Shown here: one piece after another, positions 1 through 9,787 of the stretch
Numbering within the stretch: the first letter of the stretch is position 1
Layout of the letters: the number at the start of each line of letters is the position of its first letter
Source of the DNA: Lysobacter antibioticus
Lineage (GTDB): Bacteria > Pseudomonadota > Gammaproteobacteria > Xanthomonadales > Xanthomonadaceae
Assembly: GCF_001442535.1 (NCBI RefSeq)
Contig: NZ_CP013141.1
Location: forward strand, 687,196 to 751,195
Direction: 5' to 3'
Length of the DNA: 64,000 nucleotides
Made by a program: the position numbers and the translations under genes
The notes under the pieces: generated by a model
Told to the model about the DNA's origin: nothing
The model's input: the letters and a program-made list of their open reading frames with translations, nothing else
The model's database searches: none

Positions 1-304
1 GGTTGACCCGGTCGACGGTGGCGTTGCCGTCGCGCTGGGTGTGCTGGCGCAGGCGCGGCACCCCGGCCGGTTGGTGATTGCGGAAGGCCACGGCGAGCCC
101 GTCCGGGGTCGCCAGCAACCAGGCCTCGGTCGGCTGCGAGGCGGCCGCGCGCGATAGCGGCTGGGTCAGGCGGAAGTCGTCGATGCGCTGGGCGCCGCGC
201 CATTCCTCCGGGTCGATGCGGCCGTCGATCTCCAGCCCGTAGGCGCAGGGGGAGGCGATCGCGGCCGAGGCCGCGAACAGAGAGGTGAACAGATTCGTGC
301 GCAT
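1..304 (-). CDS. CBM9/DUF5916-like secreted protein, N-terminal part only
   Basis: The frame opens at an ATG at 304 on the minus strand and runs off the window edge. The first 23 residues look like a Sec signal peptide (MRTNLFTSLFAASAAIASP...). The mature part begins EIDGRIDPEEWRGAQRIDDF and continues through a 'PTEAWLLATPDGLAVAFRN' stretch, the layout of the family 9 carbohydrate-binding-like domain that opens DUF5916 proteins of Xanthomonadaceae. Those proteins usually continue into an outer-membrane barrel-like region, which lies outside this window. The role is unknown; surface polymer binding is a family-level guess. Assignment rests on about 100 residues. Confidence 0.6.
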   Translation of the reverse strand, partial: MRTNLFTSLFAASAAIASPCAYGLEIDGRIDPEEWRGAQRIDDFRLTQPLSRAAASQPTEAWLLATPDGLAVAFRNHQPAGVPRLRQHTQRDGNATVDRVN

Positions 305-535
305 ACAGCAGCCCCGGTGATGCGGATTGTCCGCATCGCGAGCGCCTGCCCCGGCCCTCGTCGATGACGGATCGCGACGAACGGCGTCGCGATGCCGCGC
401 AGACTAGCGGCGCGGCGGCTTTTCACCGCATGGCGTAAGTCATGGCAACCCTTGGCCGCCGATGCGCATCCTTGAGTTCAGTGGCCGATCCGGCAGGGCT
501 GAATGCGCCCCCAGTTGCGCCGCGATGCGCCCGAC

Positions 536-2065
536 TCAGGGCGCGGTGGCGTCGTGGGTGACGAAGGCCGATTCGCCGGCAGGCAGTTGCATCCACTCCG
601 GATGGGCCAGGGCCCGGGCGATGTCGGACTGGCCGGACAGCCAGTGCTCGCGCATCGCCACGCGGCCGAACTGGTAGTCCTTGAAGTGGCCGATGCGGGC
701 GCGATCGCGATAGATCAGGTGGATCACGCTGTAGCGGCGGTCGCAGGCCAGCTCGGCGGCGTGCTGGGCCCAGGGGTTGGTCGCGCGCACGTCCTCGGGG
801 ATTTCCTCGAGCAGCTCACGCAGCAGACGCCGATAATGCTGGAACACGCGCTGAGTGTCGGTGATCAGGCGGGTGCGGCTGGAGTATTGGATTTCCTTCT
901 GCCGCTCGGCGACGTCGAGCAGGGTCTGCGGCAGGTCGCCGCGCGCGTTCCACAGGTCGACCTGGAACACCAGGGTGTCGCTGCGCGGCGACGAGGTCAG
1001 CACGTGCGACAGCGGCGTGTTCGAGACCAGGCCGCCGTCCCAGTAGTACTCGCCGTCGATCTCGATGGCCGGAAACGCCGGCGGCAGCGCGCCCGAGGCG
1101 AGGATGTGGCGCGCGTCCAGGCGCATGCGGGTGTTGTCGAAATATTCCAGATTGCCGGTGCGCACGTTGACCGCACCGACCGAGACCCGGATGCCGCCGT
1201 CGTTCAAGCGGTCGAAATCGACCATGCGTTCGAGCGTGGCGATCATCGGCGAGGTGTCGTACCAGCTCGCCGCGGCCGGCCCGGGCGCAGCGAATGGGTC
1301 TTGCCCGAACCAGGCGCGCGGGCGGTAGAAACCGTGCTGGCCCTCGACGATGGCGCGCCAGGCCTCCCAGGTGTCGAGCCAGGCGCGGGTGTCGGCATCG
1401 AGGTCGGTGAACCGCGCTTCCTGGCCGAAGGTGGTCGAGGGCAACAGGGTCGGCTGCGAGATCGTCGCCCAGAACTCGCGCAGCGCATCCATGCGTTTGC
1501 CCGGCGGATTGCCGGCGATGATCGCGGTGTTGAAGGCGCCGATCGAAATGCCGGCGATCCAGTTCGGCGCGATGCCGGCTTCGTACAAGCCTTGGTAGAC
1601 GCCGGCCTGATAGGCGCCGAGCGCGCCGCCGCCCTGCAGGACCAGGGCGATGTTCTCGGGCAGCACCGAGGTTTCGGCACGGATGCGCTCGCCCGCGGCC
1701 TTGGCCGCACGCGAGGCGGCTTGCTTGCTGGCCGCGCGCCTGGGCGGCGGCTTGGGTGCCTGTTTGAGTTCCGGCGGGTTCGCCCGCGGCTTGGGTTTGG
1801 CCGGGGTGACCGGCTTCGGCACGCGCTTGGCCGTCGCGCGTGCGGCCGGTGCCCGCGCGACGGCGGCGCTGCCGCGCTTGAAGGCTTGCTTGTGCGGCTC
1901 CTTGCGGGCCGGGGCTTTCGTCGGCGGGTCTTTCTTTGCCGGTATCGCCGGCTTGGGGTCGCGCTTGGCCGGGGTCCGCGGCGCGGGTTCGCGCTGCGGC
2001 GGTTCGGCGGCTGCGCGTGGAGCACGGGAAACGGTGCGGGCGGTGGAGCGCTTGCTGCTGGGCAT
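536..2065 (-). CDS. Patatin-like phospholipase with K/A/P-rich leader (DUF3734 type)
   Basis: A 509-residue protein if started at the ATG at 2065; an upstream in-frame ATG at 2107 would add 14 unremarkable residues. Residues 1 to about 135 are almost wholly Lys, Ala, Pro and Arg, a low-complexity basic leader. The patatin domain follows: oxyanion loop GGGALGAYQAG near residue 144, nucleophile elbow GISIG near 169 (GXSXG), and the DGGL motif supplying the Asp of the Ser-Asp dyad. The C-terminal part fits DUF3734. Members hydrolyse acyl esters. It follows a 3-hydroxybutyrate dehydrogenase gene on the same strand, so a link to polyhydroxybutyrate or lipid turnover is plausible but inferred. The basic leader resembles phasin/PhaF-like tails that bind DNA or granules, by composition only. 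Confidence 0.85.
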   Translation of the reverse strand: MPSSKRSTARTVSRAPRAAAEPPQREPAPRTPAKRDPKPAIPAKKDPPTKAPARKEPHKQAFKRGSAAVARAPAARATAKRVPKPVTPAKPKPRANPPELKQAPKPPPRRAASKQAASRAAKAAGERIRAETSVLPENIALVLQGGGALGAYQAGVYQGLYEAGIAPNWIAGISIGAFNTAIIAGNPPGKRMDALREFWATISQPTLLPSTTFGQEARFTDLDADTRAWLDTWEAWRAIVEGQHGFYRPRAWFGQDPFAAPGPAAASWYDTSPMIATLERMVDFDRLNDGGIRVSVGAVNVRTGNLEYFDNTRMRLDARHILASGALPPAFPAIEIDGEYYWDGGLVSNTPLSHVLTSSPRSDTLVFQVDLWNARGDLPQTLLDVAERQKEIQYSSRTRLITDTQRVFQHYRRLLRELLEEIPEDVRATNPWAQHAAELACDRRYSVIHLIYRDRARIGHFKDYQFGRVAMREHWLSGQSDIARALAHPEWMQLPAGESAFVTHDATAP

Positions 2066-2212
2066 TGCGATTGCCTCTTCGGAAACGTCGCGGCGGTCAG
2101 GCCCCATGGTGCTTCGCGTTCGTCGCCTGTTTCGTGAAGACGGCTTGGATGGCGAAGCGGCAACAACAACAAGTCCCCCGCCCTGCCCTCAAAAGGGGAA
2201 CGCAGTCTCCCC

Positions 2213-2340
2213 GCCGTCATCCCCGCGACGGCGGGGATCCAGAGACTTCAGCGACATGCCTCGCTATGGCTTCATGCTTCGCTACGGCCTCATGCCTCGC
2301 TACGGCCCCAGGCTTCCCGCCTTCGCGGGAACGACGGTAG
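2213..2340. repeat. REP-A palindromes flanking an 18-bp tandem triplet
   Basis: An imperfect palindrome (GTCATCCCCGCGACGGCGGGGATCC then AGAGACTTCAG) opens the block and a related half (TTCCCGCCTTCGCGGGAACGAC) closes it. Between them, 2255-2308 holds three 18-bp units of type CATGCCTCGCTACGGCCT. The same palindrome class recurs near 20780 and 49472. It lies in the spacer between the patatin and dehydrogenase genes. Confidence 0.75.
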
Positions 2341-2354
2341 GGATGGCGCCCGGC

Positions 2355-3140
2355 TTACTGCATATACCAACCATGGCTGACCACGAAGCTCTGCCCGGTC
2401 AGGGCCGCGCTCGGGAACTCGGCGAGGAAGCGCACGGTCTGGGCGACGTCCTCGACGGTGGTGAACACGCCGTCGACGGTGTTGCCGAGCATGACTTTCT
2501 TGATCACCTCGTCCTCGCTGATGCCGAGCTCCTTGGCCTGCTCGGGGATCTGCTTGTCGACCAGCGGGGTGCGCACGAAGCCCGGGCAGACCACGTGGCT
2601 GCGCACACCGTGCTTGGCGCCTTCCTTCGCCAGCACCCGCGACAGGCCCAGCAGGCCGTGCTTGGCGGTGACGTAGGCCGACTTCAGCGGCGAGGCCTCG
2701 TGCGAATGCACCGACCCCATGTAGATCACGGTGCCGCCTTTGTTGTCCTTGTACATATGCGGCAGCGCCGCCTTGGTGGTCAGGAAAGCGCCGTCGAGAT
2801 GAATCGCGAGCATCTTCTTCCAATCGGCGAAGGCGTAGTTTTCGATCGGATTGACGATCTGGATGCCGGCGTTCGACACCAGGATATCGATGCCGCCGAG
2901 CTCGGCGACCACGCGTTCGATGCCGGCGTTGACCGCGGCCTCGTCGGTGACGTCCATGGCCACGCCGATCGCGCGCCCGCCGTTGCCGGCGATCTCGTCG
3001 GCGACGGCCTGGGCCCCGGCCTGGTTGAGATCGGCGATCGCGATCGCGGCGCCGGCGCGGGCCAGCTCGTGGGCGATTTCCTTGCCGATGCCGCTGGCGG
3101 CCCCGGTGACGACGGCGACCTTGCCTTGGATCGAACTCAT
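2355..3140 (-). CDS. hbdH: 3-hydroxybutyrate dehydrogenase (SDR family)
   Basis: A 261-residue classical short-chain dehydrogenase. It shows the N-terminal NAD-binding [10 protein letters not shown] motif, the NAG motif (LVSNAGIQ), a catalytic Ser in the [10 protein letters not shown] stretch and the active-site YxxxK (YVTAKHG). The C terminus [11 protein letters not shown] matches the family of D-3-hydroxybutyrate dehydrogenases, which oxidise 3-hydroxybutyrate to acetoacetate with NAD in polyhydroxybutyrate or ketone-body use. Length is normal for the family. It precedes the patatin-like gene on the same strand with a repeat-filled 289-nt gap, so co-transcription is possible but not shown. 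Confidence 0.9.
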   Translation of the reverse strand: MSSIQGKVAVVTGAASGIGKEIAHELARAGAAIAIADLNQAGAQAVADEIAGNGGRAIGVAMDVTDEAAVNAGIERVVAELGGIDILVSNAGIQIVNPIENYAFADWKKMLAIHLDGAFLTTKAALPHMYKDNKGGTVIYMGSVHSHEASPLKSAYVTAKHGLLGLSRVLAKEGAKHGVRSHVVCPGFVRTPLVDKQIPEQAKELGISEDEVIKKVMLGNTVDGVFTTVEDVAQTVRFLAEFPSAALTGQSFVVSHGWYMQ

Positions 3141-3443
3141 GGCGACTCCTGGATACGGTGCGAAGGGAAGAAAGCGTTGCGCCGCGCGATGCGCGAACCG
3201 GCGACCATTGTCGTCGCCGCAGGTTATCGCGGCGTGGCGGCCGGCGCACCGCAGTGTCCCGTCCAGGCGGTGAAGCGGCTATCGGACCTTCGTACCCGGC
3301 TAGGGGGCTTTGCGGGATCGGGCGGGAACGAACGAGGCGAGCAATCGACCGGCCGTTGGCCGCAGCGGCGGCGCGGCGTTGGAGGCCGGCCTATCGTGCG
3401 CCCCTGGATTTCAGGGTGGTCGCGTCGCGCGCCGAAGTCGCGC

Positions 3444-3468
3444 GGTCGCGGCTTGCGCCGCTCCTACA
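3444..3468 (+). repeat. REP-B palindromic repeat
   Basis: A copy of GTCGCGGCTTGCGCCGCTCCTAC. Arms GCGGC...GCCGC can fold into a short hairpin. Further copies occur at 4128, 12480, 21677, 21751, 40706 (inverted), 52097 (inverted) and throughout the 24124-24875 array. Confidence 0.8.
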
Positions 3469-3499
3469 GGGATCGATTCGCGGCGCTGCATCGGTCGAG

Positions 3500-3735
3500 C
3501 AAGTGCAAAGCTTCCTTCCGCTAAAGCGGCCGGGTTACTTTCTTTTGCTGGCCCAAAAGTCCGTCTGGATTCCCTTCGGTCAAAGGTAACCAAAGAAAAG
3601 GGCTTTCCTTGCAAGGGCACAGGCCACGAGTGCGATGCGCGCGCCGGGATTTTCCGATAAGACGTCCCTGTTTTATCGGGTCATTTCAATGAAAGCTGGC
3701 CGCACGTCCTGTGCGGCGCCCTCCGGGTCTACGGT
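3500..3735 (-). repeat. Dispersed element, diverged inverted copy
   Basis: Shares an ordered set of blocks with the sequence at 40790-41000 read on the plus strand: AAAGCTTCC..., CTAAAGCGG, GGGTTACTTTCTTTT, AAAGGTAACCAAAGAAAA, a GAGTGCGATGC-like block, then a GGGATTTT...GTCCC hairpin and a GCCGCAC...GTGCGG hairpin. It is more diverged than the copy at 3835-4100 and faces it head to head across the hexamer array at 3772-3801. Confidence 0.65.
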
Positions 3736-3771
3736 CGCATCGCAAGTTCGGTATTGCGCCAAGCTCATCAC

Positions 3772-3801
3772 GGCAAGGGCAAGGGCAAGGGCAAGGGCAG
3801 C
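3772..3801. repeat. Hexanucleotide microsatellite (GGCAAG)4 plus variant
   Basis: Four perfect GGCAAG units followed by GGCAGC. It sits between the two inverted halves of the dispersed element. A different hexamer occupies the matching place beside the other copy at 41031-41072. Confidence 0.9.
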
Positions 3802-3834
3802 ATAGATTCTGCTGTCGCTTTTGCTGTGCGTCGC

Positions 3835-4100
3835 CTCGCACTAGCGAAGGCCATCGAAGACCCGGAGGGCGGCCCGCATGGATGCGGGCCGTTTTTCATC
3901 GGGACAGGGATGTCCCGTATGAAAAATCCCTGCGAATGCATCGAACGTGCGGGCCTGTGATTCAAAGAAAAGCAACTTCTTTGGTTACCTTTGACCGAAG
4001 GGAATCCAGACGGACTTTTGTTGCTTATGACAAAAGAAAGTAACCCGCCGCTTTAGTGGCGGAAGCTTTTGGCGTTTGATCCTGATCCTGATCTTGCTTG
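3835..4100 (+). repeat. Dispersed element, well-conserved copy
   Basis: Nearly the reverse complement of 40760-41000. Ordered blocks are a GTGCGTCGC...CGAAGG segment, GAAGACCCGGAGGGCGG, a GCCCGCATGGATGCGGGC hairpin, GGGACAGGGATGTCCC, ATGAAAAATCCCTGCG, TTTGGTTACCTTTGACC, ACAAAAGAAAGTAACCCGCC, GCTTTAGTGGCGGAAGC and GGCGTTTGATCCTGATC. A REP-B copy follows at 4128, as it does beside the second locus. Confidence 0.85.
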
Positions 4101-4127
4101 GCGAAACGCAGCAAACCCGTCACAGCG

Positions 4128-4153
4128 CGGTCGCGGCTCGCGCCGCTCCTACC
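4128..4153 (+). repeat. REP-B palindromic repeat
   Basis: GGTCGCGGCTCGCGCCGCTCCTAC, immediately beyond the dispersed element. The same element-to-REP-B order is seen on the opposite strand at 40706-40760. Confidence 0.8.
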
Positions 4154-4374
4154 CCGCGATAGCACGCCGCTTCGATGGACGGCATCGGCGCTGTGGCTTC
4201 TGCGCGTCCCGCGGTCGCGGCTTATGACCGAAGGAAATCCAGTAGGACGCCGCTCCTACAGGGGCAAGATCCCAGCGTTACGCCGCCTTAGGACTGCATG
4301 GCGGGCTACCGAGGACCACCTCGACGCCCGCGGCGCGATCCATCGGCCCGGAGCTGCGCCGGGCCGGAAACGCC

Positions 4375-4923
4375 TCAATCCTTCTTCTTGCCCTTCTTTT
4401 TGTCTTTCTTCTTTTTCTTGTCTTTCTTCTTGTCCTTGTCCTTCTTCGCCTTCTTGTCCTTCTTCGGCTGCAGCATCGTCCCGGTGCAGTTCGCCGAGCC
4501 GCAGCGGCACTCCCAGATCTTCTTGAGTTCCTTGGTGTGCTTCTCGGCCAGGGTGATGCCGTAGTTGTAGGACAGCTCCTCGCCCGCGGCGATGTCGCGG
4601 ACCGCCTCGATGAAGACGCGGTCGCGACGGCGGTCGTCGCCGTCGTCCTCTTCCAGCACCGCTTCGCAGTTCGGCGAGCAGCTGTGGTTGATCCAGCGCG
4701 CCGTATTGCCTTCGTGGTTGGCGTCGATCACGTACTCGTCGTTGAGCGTGAACAGGAAGGTATGGCCGGAGTCGGCGTCGCCGGTCTCGCCCGCATCGAC
4801 CTCTTCGTGGGTGCGGCGGCTGCCCTTGTATTCGACGACCCGCTCGCCCTTGGCGATCGGGGCAATGGCGAACACACCATTGCCGTGAATGGCGGAACGA
4901 CGGGCGGCGATCTTGCGCGGCAT
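4375..4923 (-). CDS. SET-domain protein (putative protein-lysine methyltransferase)
   Basis: A 182-residue protein from the ATG at 4923. The SET core covers roughly residues 1-150: an N-terminal HGNGVFAIAPIAKGE strand-turn, the INHSCSPNCEA motif (NHSC) that binds S-adenosylmethionine, and GEELSYNYG with the catalytic Tyr. A post-SET zinc-type segment CRCGSANCTGTM follows. The last 30 or so residues are nearly pure Lys/Asp (KKDKKAKKDKDKKKDKK...). SET enzymes methylate lysines on proteins. In bacteria they are sporadic, known from Chlamydia and Xanthomonadaceae, and their targets are mostly unknown. The acidic/basic tail could be a substrate mimic or nucleic-acid contact; that is speculation. 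Confidence 0.85.
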   Translation of the reverse strand: MPRKIAARRSAIHGNGVFAIAPIAKGERVVEYKGSRRTHEEVDAGETGDADSGHTFLFTLNDEYVIDANHEGNTARWINHSCSPNCEAVLEEDDGDDRRRDRVFIEAVRDIAAGEELSYNYGITLAEKHTKELKKIWECRCGSANCTGTMLQPKKDKKAKKDKDKKKDKKKKKDKKKGKKKD

Positions 4924-5123
4924 AGCGAATCCCAAAATGACGAACCGGCATTCTGACGTGCTTGAACGGCCTTCGCTATCCAGGCCCCTCCGCATCGCCG
5001 ACGGTCTGTGCGCATCGGCCCCTACCCGGTCCCGACTCCCGGCCGCAGCCACGCGGCCGGGGCCGCCCCTGCGATACGCCTGAATCGCGCAAAACCCCCG
5101 GCTTGGCCGCGCCCGGAGAAAAA

Positions 5124-5140
5124 CGTACAATTTCGGTACG
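5124..5140. promoter_or_regulatory. CGTAC-N7-GTACG inverted repeat upstream of the suf regulator
   Basis: A perfect 5-bp inverted repeat, CGTAC AATTTCG GTACG, lies 24 nt before the ATG of the Rrf2 gene in an otherwise GC-rich spacer. Its position suits an operator or promoter overlap, and Rrf2 proteins commonly control their own operon. Operator identity is inferred. Confidence 0.45.
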
Positions 5141-5164
5141 AATTACCCCCGAGCGGCCCCGCCG

Positions 5165-5626
5165 ATGCTCCGCGTCACCAAACTCACCGACTACGCCACG
5201 GTCGTCCTGACCGTCCTGGCGGCCCAGTCCGACCGCGTCCTGAGCGCGTCGGAGCTGGCCGAGCGGGCGGGTCTGGAGGCGCCGACGGTCAGCAAGTTGC
5301 TCAAGCCGCTGGCCCAGGCCGGCCTGGTCGAGGGGTTCCGCGGCGCCAACGGCGGCTATCGTCTGGCCCGCCCCGCCGACGAAATCGGTCTGATCGAGAT
5401 CGTCGAGGCAATGGAAGGCCCGCTCGGCATGACCGAATGCAGCGTCCACGAAGGCAATTGCGGCCTCGAACACCAGTGCGGCGTGCGCGCCAACTGGCGC
5501 CGCATCAACGACGTGGTCATCGAGGCCCTGAGCAACGTCACCCTCGCCCAGATGCTCGCCCCCACTCCTTCCTTTTCACCCGAACCAGCCGGCCGGCGCA
5601 TCGATCTGCGCCTGGCCGGCGCTTAG
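5165..5626 (+). CDS. Rrf2-family SUF regulator (SufR-like)
   Basis: A 153-residue Rrf2 protein with an N-terminal winged helix (ATVVLTVLA through VSKLLKPLAQAGLVEGFRGANGGY) and three cysteines at 92, 99 and 105 (C-x6-C-x5-C), the region that holds a 2Fe-2S cluster in IscR-type proteins. It heads the suf operon, 16 nt before sufB, and fits the annotated 'SUF system Fe-S assembly regulator' of Xanthomonadaceae and related proteobacteria. It likely senses cluster status and controls the operon; a possible operator lies just upstream at 5124-5140. This is not the unrelated cyanobacterial SufR. Confidence 0.9.
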   Translation: MLRVTKLTDYATVVLTVLAAQSDRVLSASELAERAGLEAPTVSKLLKPLAQAGLVEGFRGANGGYRLARPADEIGLIEIVEAMEGPLGMTECSVHEGNCGLEHQCGVRANWRRINDVVIEALSNVTLAQMLAPTPSFSPEPAGRRIDLRLAGA

Positions 5627-5642
5627 ACAGTAGGCAGCCGCC

Positions 5643-7129
<1,487 letters not shown>

Positions 7130-7133
<4 letters not shown>

Positions 7134-7618
7134 CTATGGATGATGTCACTACCAATGTAGTAGCTAACGTCATTGCTTGGCCCGTCATCATTGCACTTGG
7201 ATACGGCGCAACAAGATCGTGGCGACTTTTTAAGCTATTCGATGAAACTGAGGCGCAACAAGTAAAAAATAATACTTCTTACAGGACCGCTGCGTCCGCT
7301 CGCGCGGTATCTGATGTCGTAATAGGGTGCTCCTCAATTCTCGCCGGCCTTGTTTTTTTATTTGTGGATATCTTCATGAGAATCGTAGATATCCAGCTTG
7401 ATCTCGCAGCGATGCACCAACGACAAATCGCAATACTGACTGAGCACGTACTAGCTCTTGGCTCCAAAAAGATAGATTTAAAGGAACTTCCCGACCCAGT
7501 TAACTTCGCAGATAGTAGCGCTATATATCTGGCATTGATGCTTTTCGCCATCGGCGCTTTTTATGTTTTTTTAGGGCGGCGCCTACTTTCCCATCTCACC
7601 CGTGCTACGTTGAAATAA
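7130..7618 (+). CDS. AT-rich orphan membrane protein between sufB and sufC
   Basis: A 162-residue frame starting at an ATG that overlaps the sufB stop; a second in-frame ATG follows two codons later. Three likely membrane helices: about residues 13-30 ([13 protein letters not shown]), 62-85 ([20 protein letters not shown]) and 133-155 ([18 protein letters not shown]). A hydrophilic stretch with [22 protein letters not shown] lies between the last two. I do not recognise a family. Base and codon use differ sharply from its neighbours: by hand count 7141-7200 has 28 and 7261-7320 has 29 G/C of 60, with ATA, TTA and AAA codons rare elsewhere here. It ends one nucleotide before the sufC ATG. It looks like a recent insertion that keeps translational coupling. 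Confidence 0.75.
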
Positions 7619-7619
7619 A

Positions 7620-8384
7620 ATGCTGAAAATAAAACAACTCCACGTCTCCGTAGCCGGCAAGGACATCCTCAAGGGCCTCTCGCTCGACCTGCAGCCGGGC
7701 CAGGTGCACGCGATCATGGGGCCGAACGGCGCCGGCAAATCGACGCTCGGCAACATCCTGGCCGGCCGCGAGGGCTATGAGGTGACCGAAGGCACGGTCG
7801 AATTCGAGGGCCGCAACTTGCTCGAACTGGAGCCGGAAGAACGCGCCGCCGCCGGCGTGTTCCTGGCCTTCCAGTACCCGGTCGAGATCGCCGGCGTCAA
7901 CAACACCTACTTCCTGCGCGCCGCGCTCAACGCCCAGCGCAAGGCGCGCGGCGAGACCGAGCTCGACTCGATGCAGTTCCTCAAGTTGGTGCGCGAGAAG
8001 CTCGCCGTGCTGCACCTGAAGGACGAGTTGCTGCACCGCGGCGTCAACGAAGGCTTCAGCGGCGGCGAGAAGAAGCGCAACGAAATCTTCCAGCTCGCCC
8101 TGCTCGAACCCAAGCTGGCGATCCTCGACGAGACCGACTCCGGCCTCGACATCGACGCGCTCAAGGCAGTCGCCGACGGCGTCAACGCACTGCGTTCGCC
8201 CGACCGCGCCTTCCTGGTGATCACCCACTACCAGCGCCTGCTCGACTACATCAAGCCCGACGTCGTGCACGTGCTGGCCGACGGCCGCATCGTCGAGAGC
8301 GGCGGCCCGGAGCTGGCCCTGGAACTGGAAGCGCACGGTTACGAGTGGCTCAAGGACCGCGTCGCACCGGAGAGCGCGGCGTGA
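7620..8384 (+). CDS. sufC: Fe-S cluster assembly ATPase SufC
   Basis: A 254-residue ABC-type ATPase with Walker A GPNGAGKSTL, signature FSGGEKKRNEI, Walker B LAILDETDSGLDIDAL and a switch His in ITHYQRLL. It powers the SufBCD scaffold. Codons 1 to about 7 (MLKIKQL, with ATA and AAA) share the AT-rich style of the preceding gene, while the rest is GC-rich. This suggests that the foreign segment's right junction lies inside the first codons of sufC. The product itself appears intact. Confidence 0.97.
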   Translation: MLKIKQLHVSVAGKDILKGLSLDLQPGQVHAIMGPNGAGKSTLGNILAGREGYEVTEGTVEFEGRNLLELEPEERAAAGVFLAFQYPVEIAGVNNTYFLRAALNAQRKARGETELDSMQFLKLVREKLAVLHLKDELLHRGVNEGFSGGEKKRNEIFQLALLEPKLAILDETDSGLDIDALKAVADGVNALRSPDRAFLVITHYQRLLDYIKPDVVHVLADGRIVESGGPELALELEAHGYEWLKDRVAPESAA

Positions 8385-8480
8385 CCCCGCCCCGCCGCAC
8401 CGCCATCGGCTTGCATACGCAGGACCGGGCCTCGGCCCGGACCCCGACACGTTCCGCCGCGCCCGCGCGAGGACACTGAC

Positions 8481-9776
8481 ATGAGTCTGCTACTCGAAGG
8501 ATTCGCCGCTTCGTTCGAGCAATTGTCGGCACGCGAAGCCGCCGGGCTCGGCCCGACCCGCCGCGCCGCGCTCGACGCGGTGCTGCGCGACGGCCTGCCC
8601 GGCCCGCGCAACGAAGCCTGGAAGTACACGCCGCTGCGCGCGCTCGACCGGCGCGCGTTCGCCGCCGCCGATCTCGCCCCGGGCGGCTTCGACGCCTCGG
8701 CCATCGCCGGCATCCCGACCCCGCGCATCGTCTTCCACAACGGCCGCTACGACGCCGTGCACAGCGATCTCAGCGGCCTGCCGCAGGGCGTTTCGCTGCA
8801 GCCGCTGTCGCAGGTTCTGGCGATCGACGACGCCCGCGAAACCAATTTCCTCGCCCGCCGCTTCGATCGCAGCGACGAGATCTTCGCCCGCCTCAACGCG
8901 GCCCTGGCCGACGAAGGCGCGGTGCTGCGCGTCGACGCCGGTGTGCAGGTCGAAAGCGCGATCCATTTCGTCTTCGTCGGCAGCCCGGTCGCCGGCGACC
9001 GCGCCTGGCATCTGCGCCACCTGGTCGAGTTGCGCGAAGGCGCGTCGCTGACCCTGGTCGAGCACCAGCTCGCGGCCGACAGCCACACCCACCTGTCCAA
9101 CAGCCTGACCCACGTGCACCTGGCGCCGAACGCATCGCTGTCGCATGCGCGCGTGCAAGACGAGGCGACCGGCGCGACCGTGGTCGCACGCACCGACGCG
9201 GTGCTCGCGCGCGCCGCGCAGTACCGCCGCATCGATCTCGAACTCGGCGCGGCGCTGTCGCGTCACGAACTCAACGCCGCCCTGCATGGCGAAGCCGCGC
9301 AGGTGCACGCCAACGGCGTGCTGCTCGCGACCGGCCGTCGCCATCTCGACACGCGTCTGGGCATCGATCACGTCGGCCGCGACAGCCAGTGCCAGCTGAC
9401 CTGGCGCGGGCTCGGCGCCGGCCGTTCGCGCACCGCCTTCCACGGCGGCATCCTGATCCGCGAAGGCGCCGACGGCAGCAACGCCGCGCTGTCGAACAAG
9501 AACCTGCTGCTCAACGAAGGCGCCGAGATCGACACCCAACCGGTGCTCGAGATCCACGCCGACGAAGTCCAGGCCGCCCACGGCGCCACCGTCGGCCAAC
9601 TCGACCCCCAGGCGATGTTCTATCTGCGTTCGCGCGGTTTGCCGGCCGAACAGGCGCGTTCGCTGCTGACCGCCGCGTTCTGTCGCGAGACCTTGTCGGT
9701 GATCGAGGACGACGACGTGCGCGCGATCCTGGAAGTGCGCGTGAATCTCGCCCTGGAGCGTTTGCAGATCGTTTGA
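8481..9776 (+). CDS. sufD: Fe-S cluster assembly protein SufD
   Basis: A 431-residue SufD, paralogue of SufB, with the C-terminal SUF core (HGGILIREGADGSNAALSNKNLLLNEGAEIDTQP, then HGATVGQLDPQAMFYLRSRG). It has the conserved His of the HGAT stretch and forms the SufBC2D complex. About 96 nt separate it from sufC. That gap contains a GGGCC...GGCCC hairpin (around 8426-8446) that may tune expression inside the operon. Confidence 0.95.
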   Translation: MSLLLEGFAASFEQLSAREAAGLGPTRRAALDAVLRDGLPGPRNEAWKYTPLRALDRRAFAAADLAPGGFDASAIAGIPTPRIVFHNGRYDAVHSDLSGLPQGVSLQPLSQVLAIDDARETNFLARRFDRSDEIFARLNAALADEGAVLRVDAGVQVESAIHFVFVGSPVAGDRAWHLRHLVELREGASLTLVEHQLAADSHTHLSNSLTHVHLAPNASLSHARVQDEATGATVVARTDAVLARAAQYRRIDLELGAALSRHELNAALHGEAAQVHANGVLLATGRRHLDTRLGIDHVGRDSQCQLTWRGLGAGRSRTAFHGGILIREGADGSNAALSNKNLLLNEGAEIDTQPVLEIHADEVQAAHGATVGQLDPQAMFYLRSRGLPAEQARSLLTAAFCRETLSVIEDDDVRAILEVRVNLALERLQIV

Positions 9777-9787
9777 AGCTGGAAACC

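Larger units (their letters stand above)
3141..4374. other. Gene-free repeat cluster, 1.2 kb
   Basis: No credible gene. The stretch upstream of hbdH to about 3430 shows nothing clear. From 3444 it is built from a REP-B palindrome, two inverted copies of a larger dispersed element and a hexamer microsatellite, listed separately. A degenerate REP-B pair lies at about 4211-4260. Short open frames across 3711-4043 follow the repeat and have no recognisable protein signature, although automatic annotation may call them hypothetical proteins. Confidence 0.7.

Noticed and set aside
166..426. 86-codon minus-strand frame at the window start
   Set aside because: It is out of frame with the signal-peptide-bearing CBM9-like product that starts at 304 and lacks any domain.
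3754..3960. 68-residue frame MRQAHHGKGKGKGKG... in the dispersed element
   Set aside because: It is made from the hexamer repeat and hairpins of the element and lacks a ribosome-binding site; repeat explains it.
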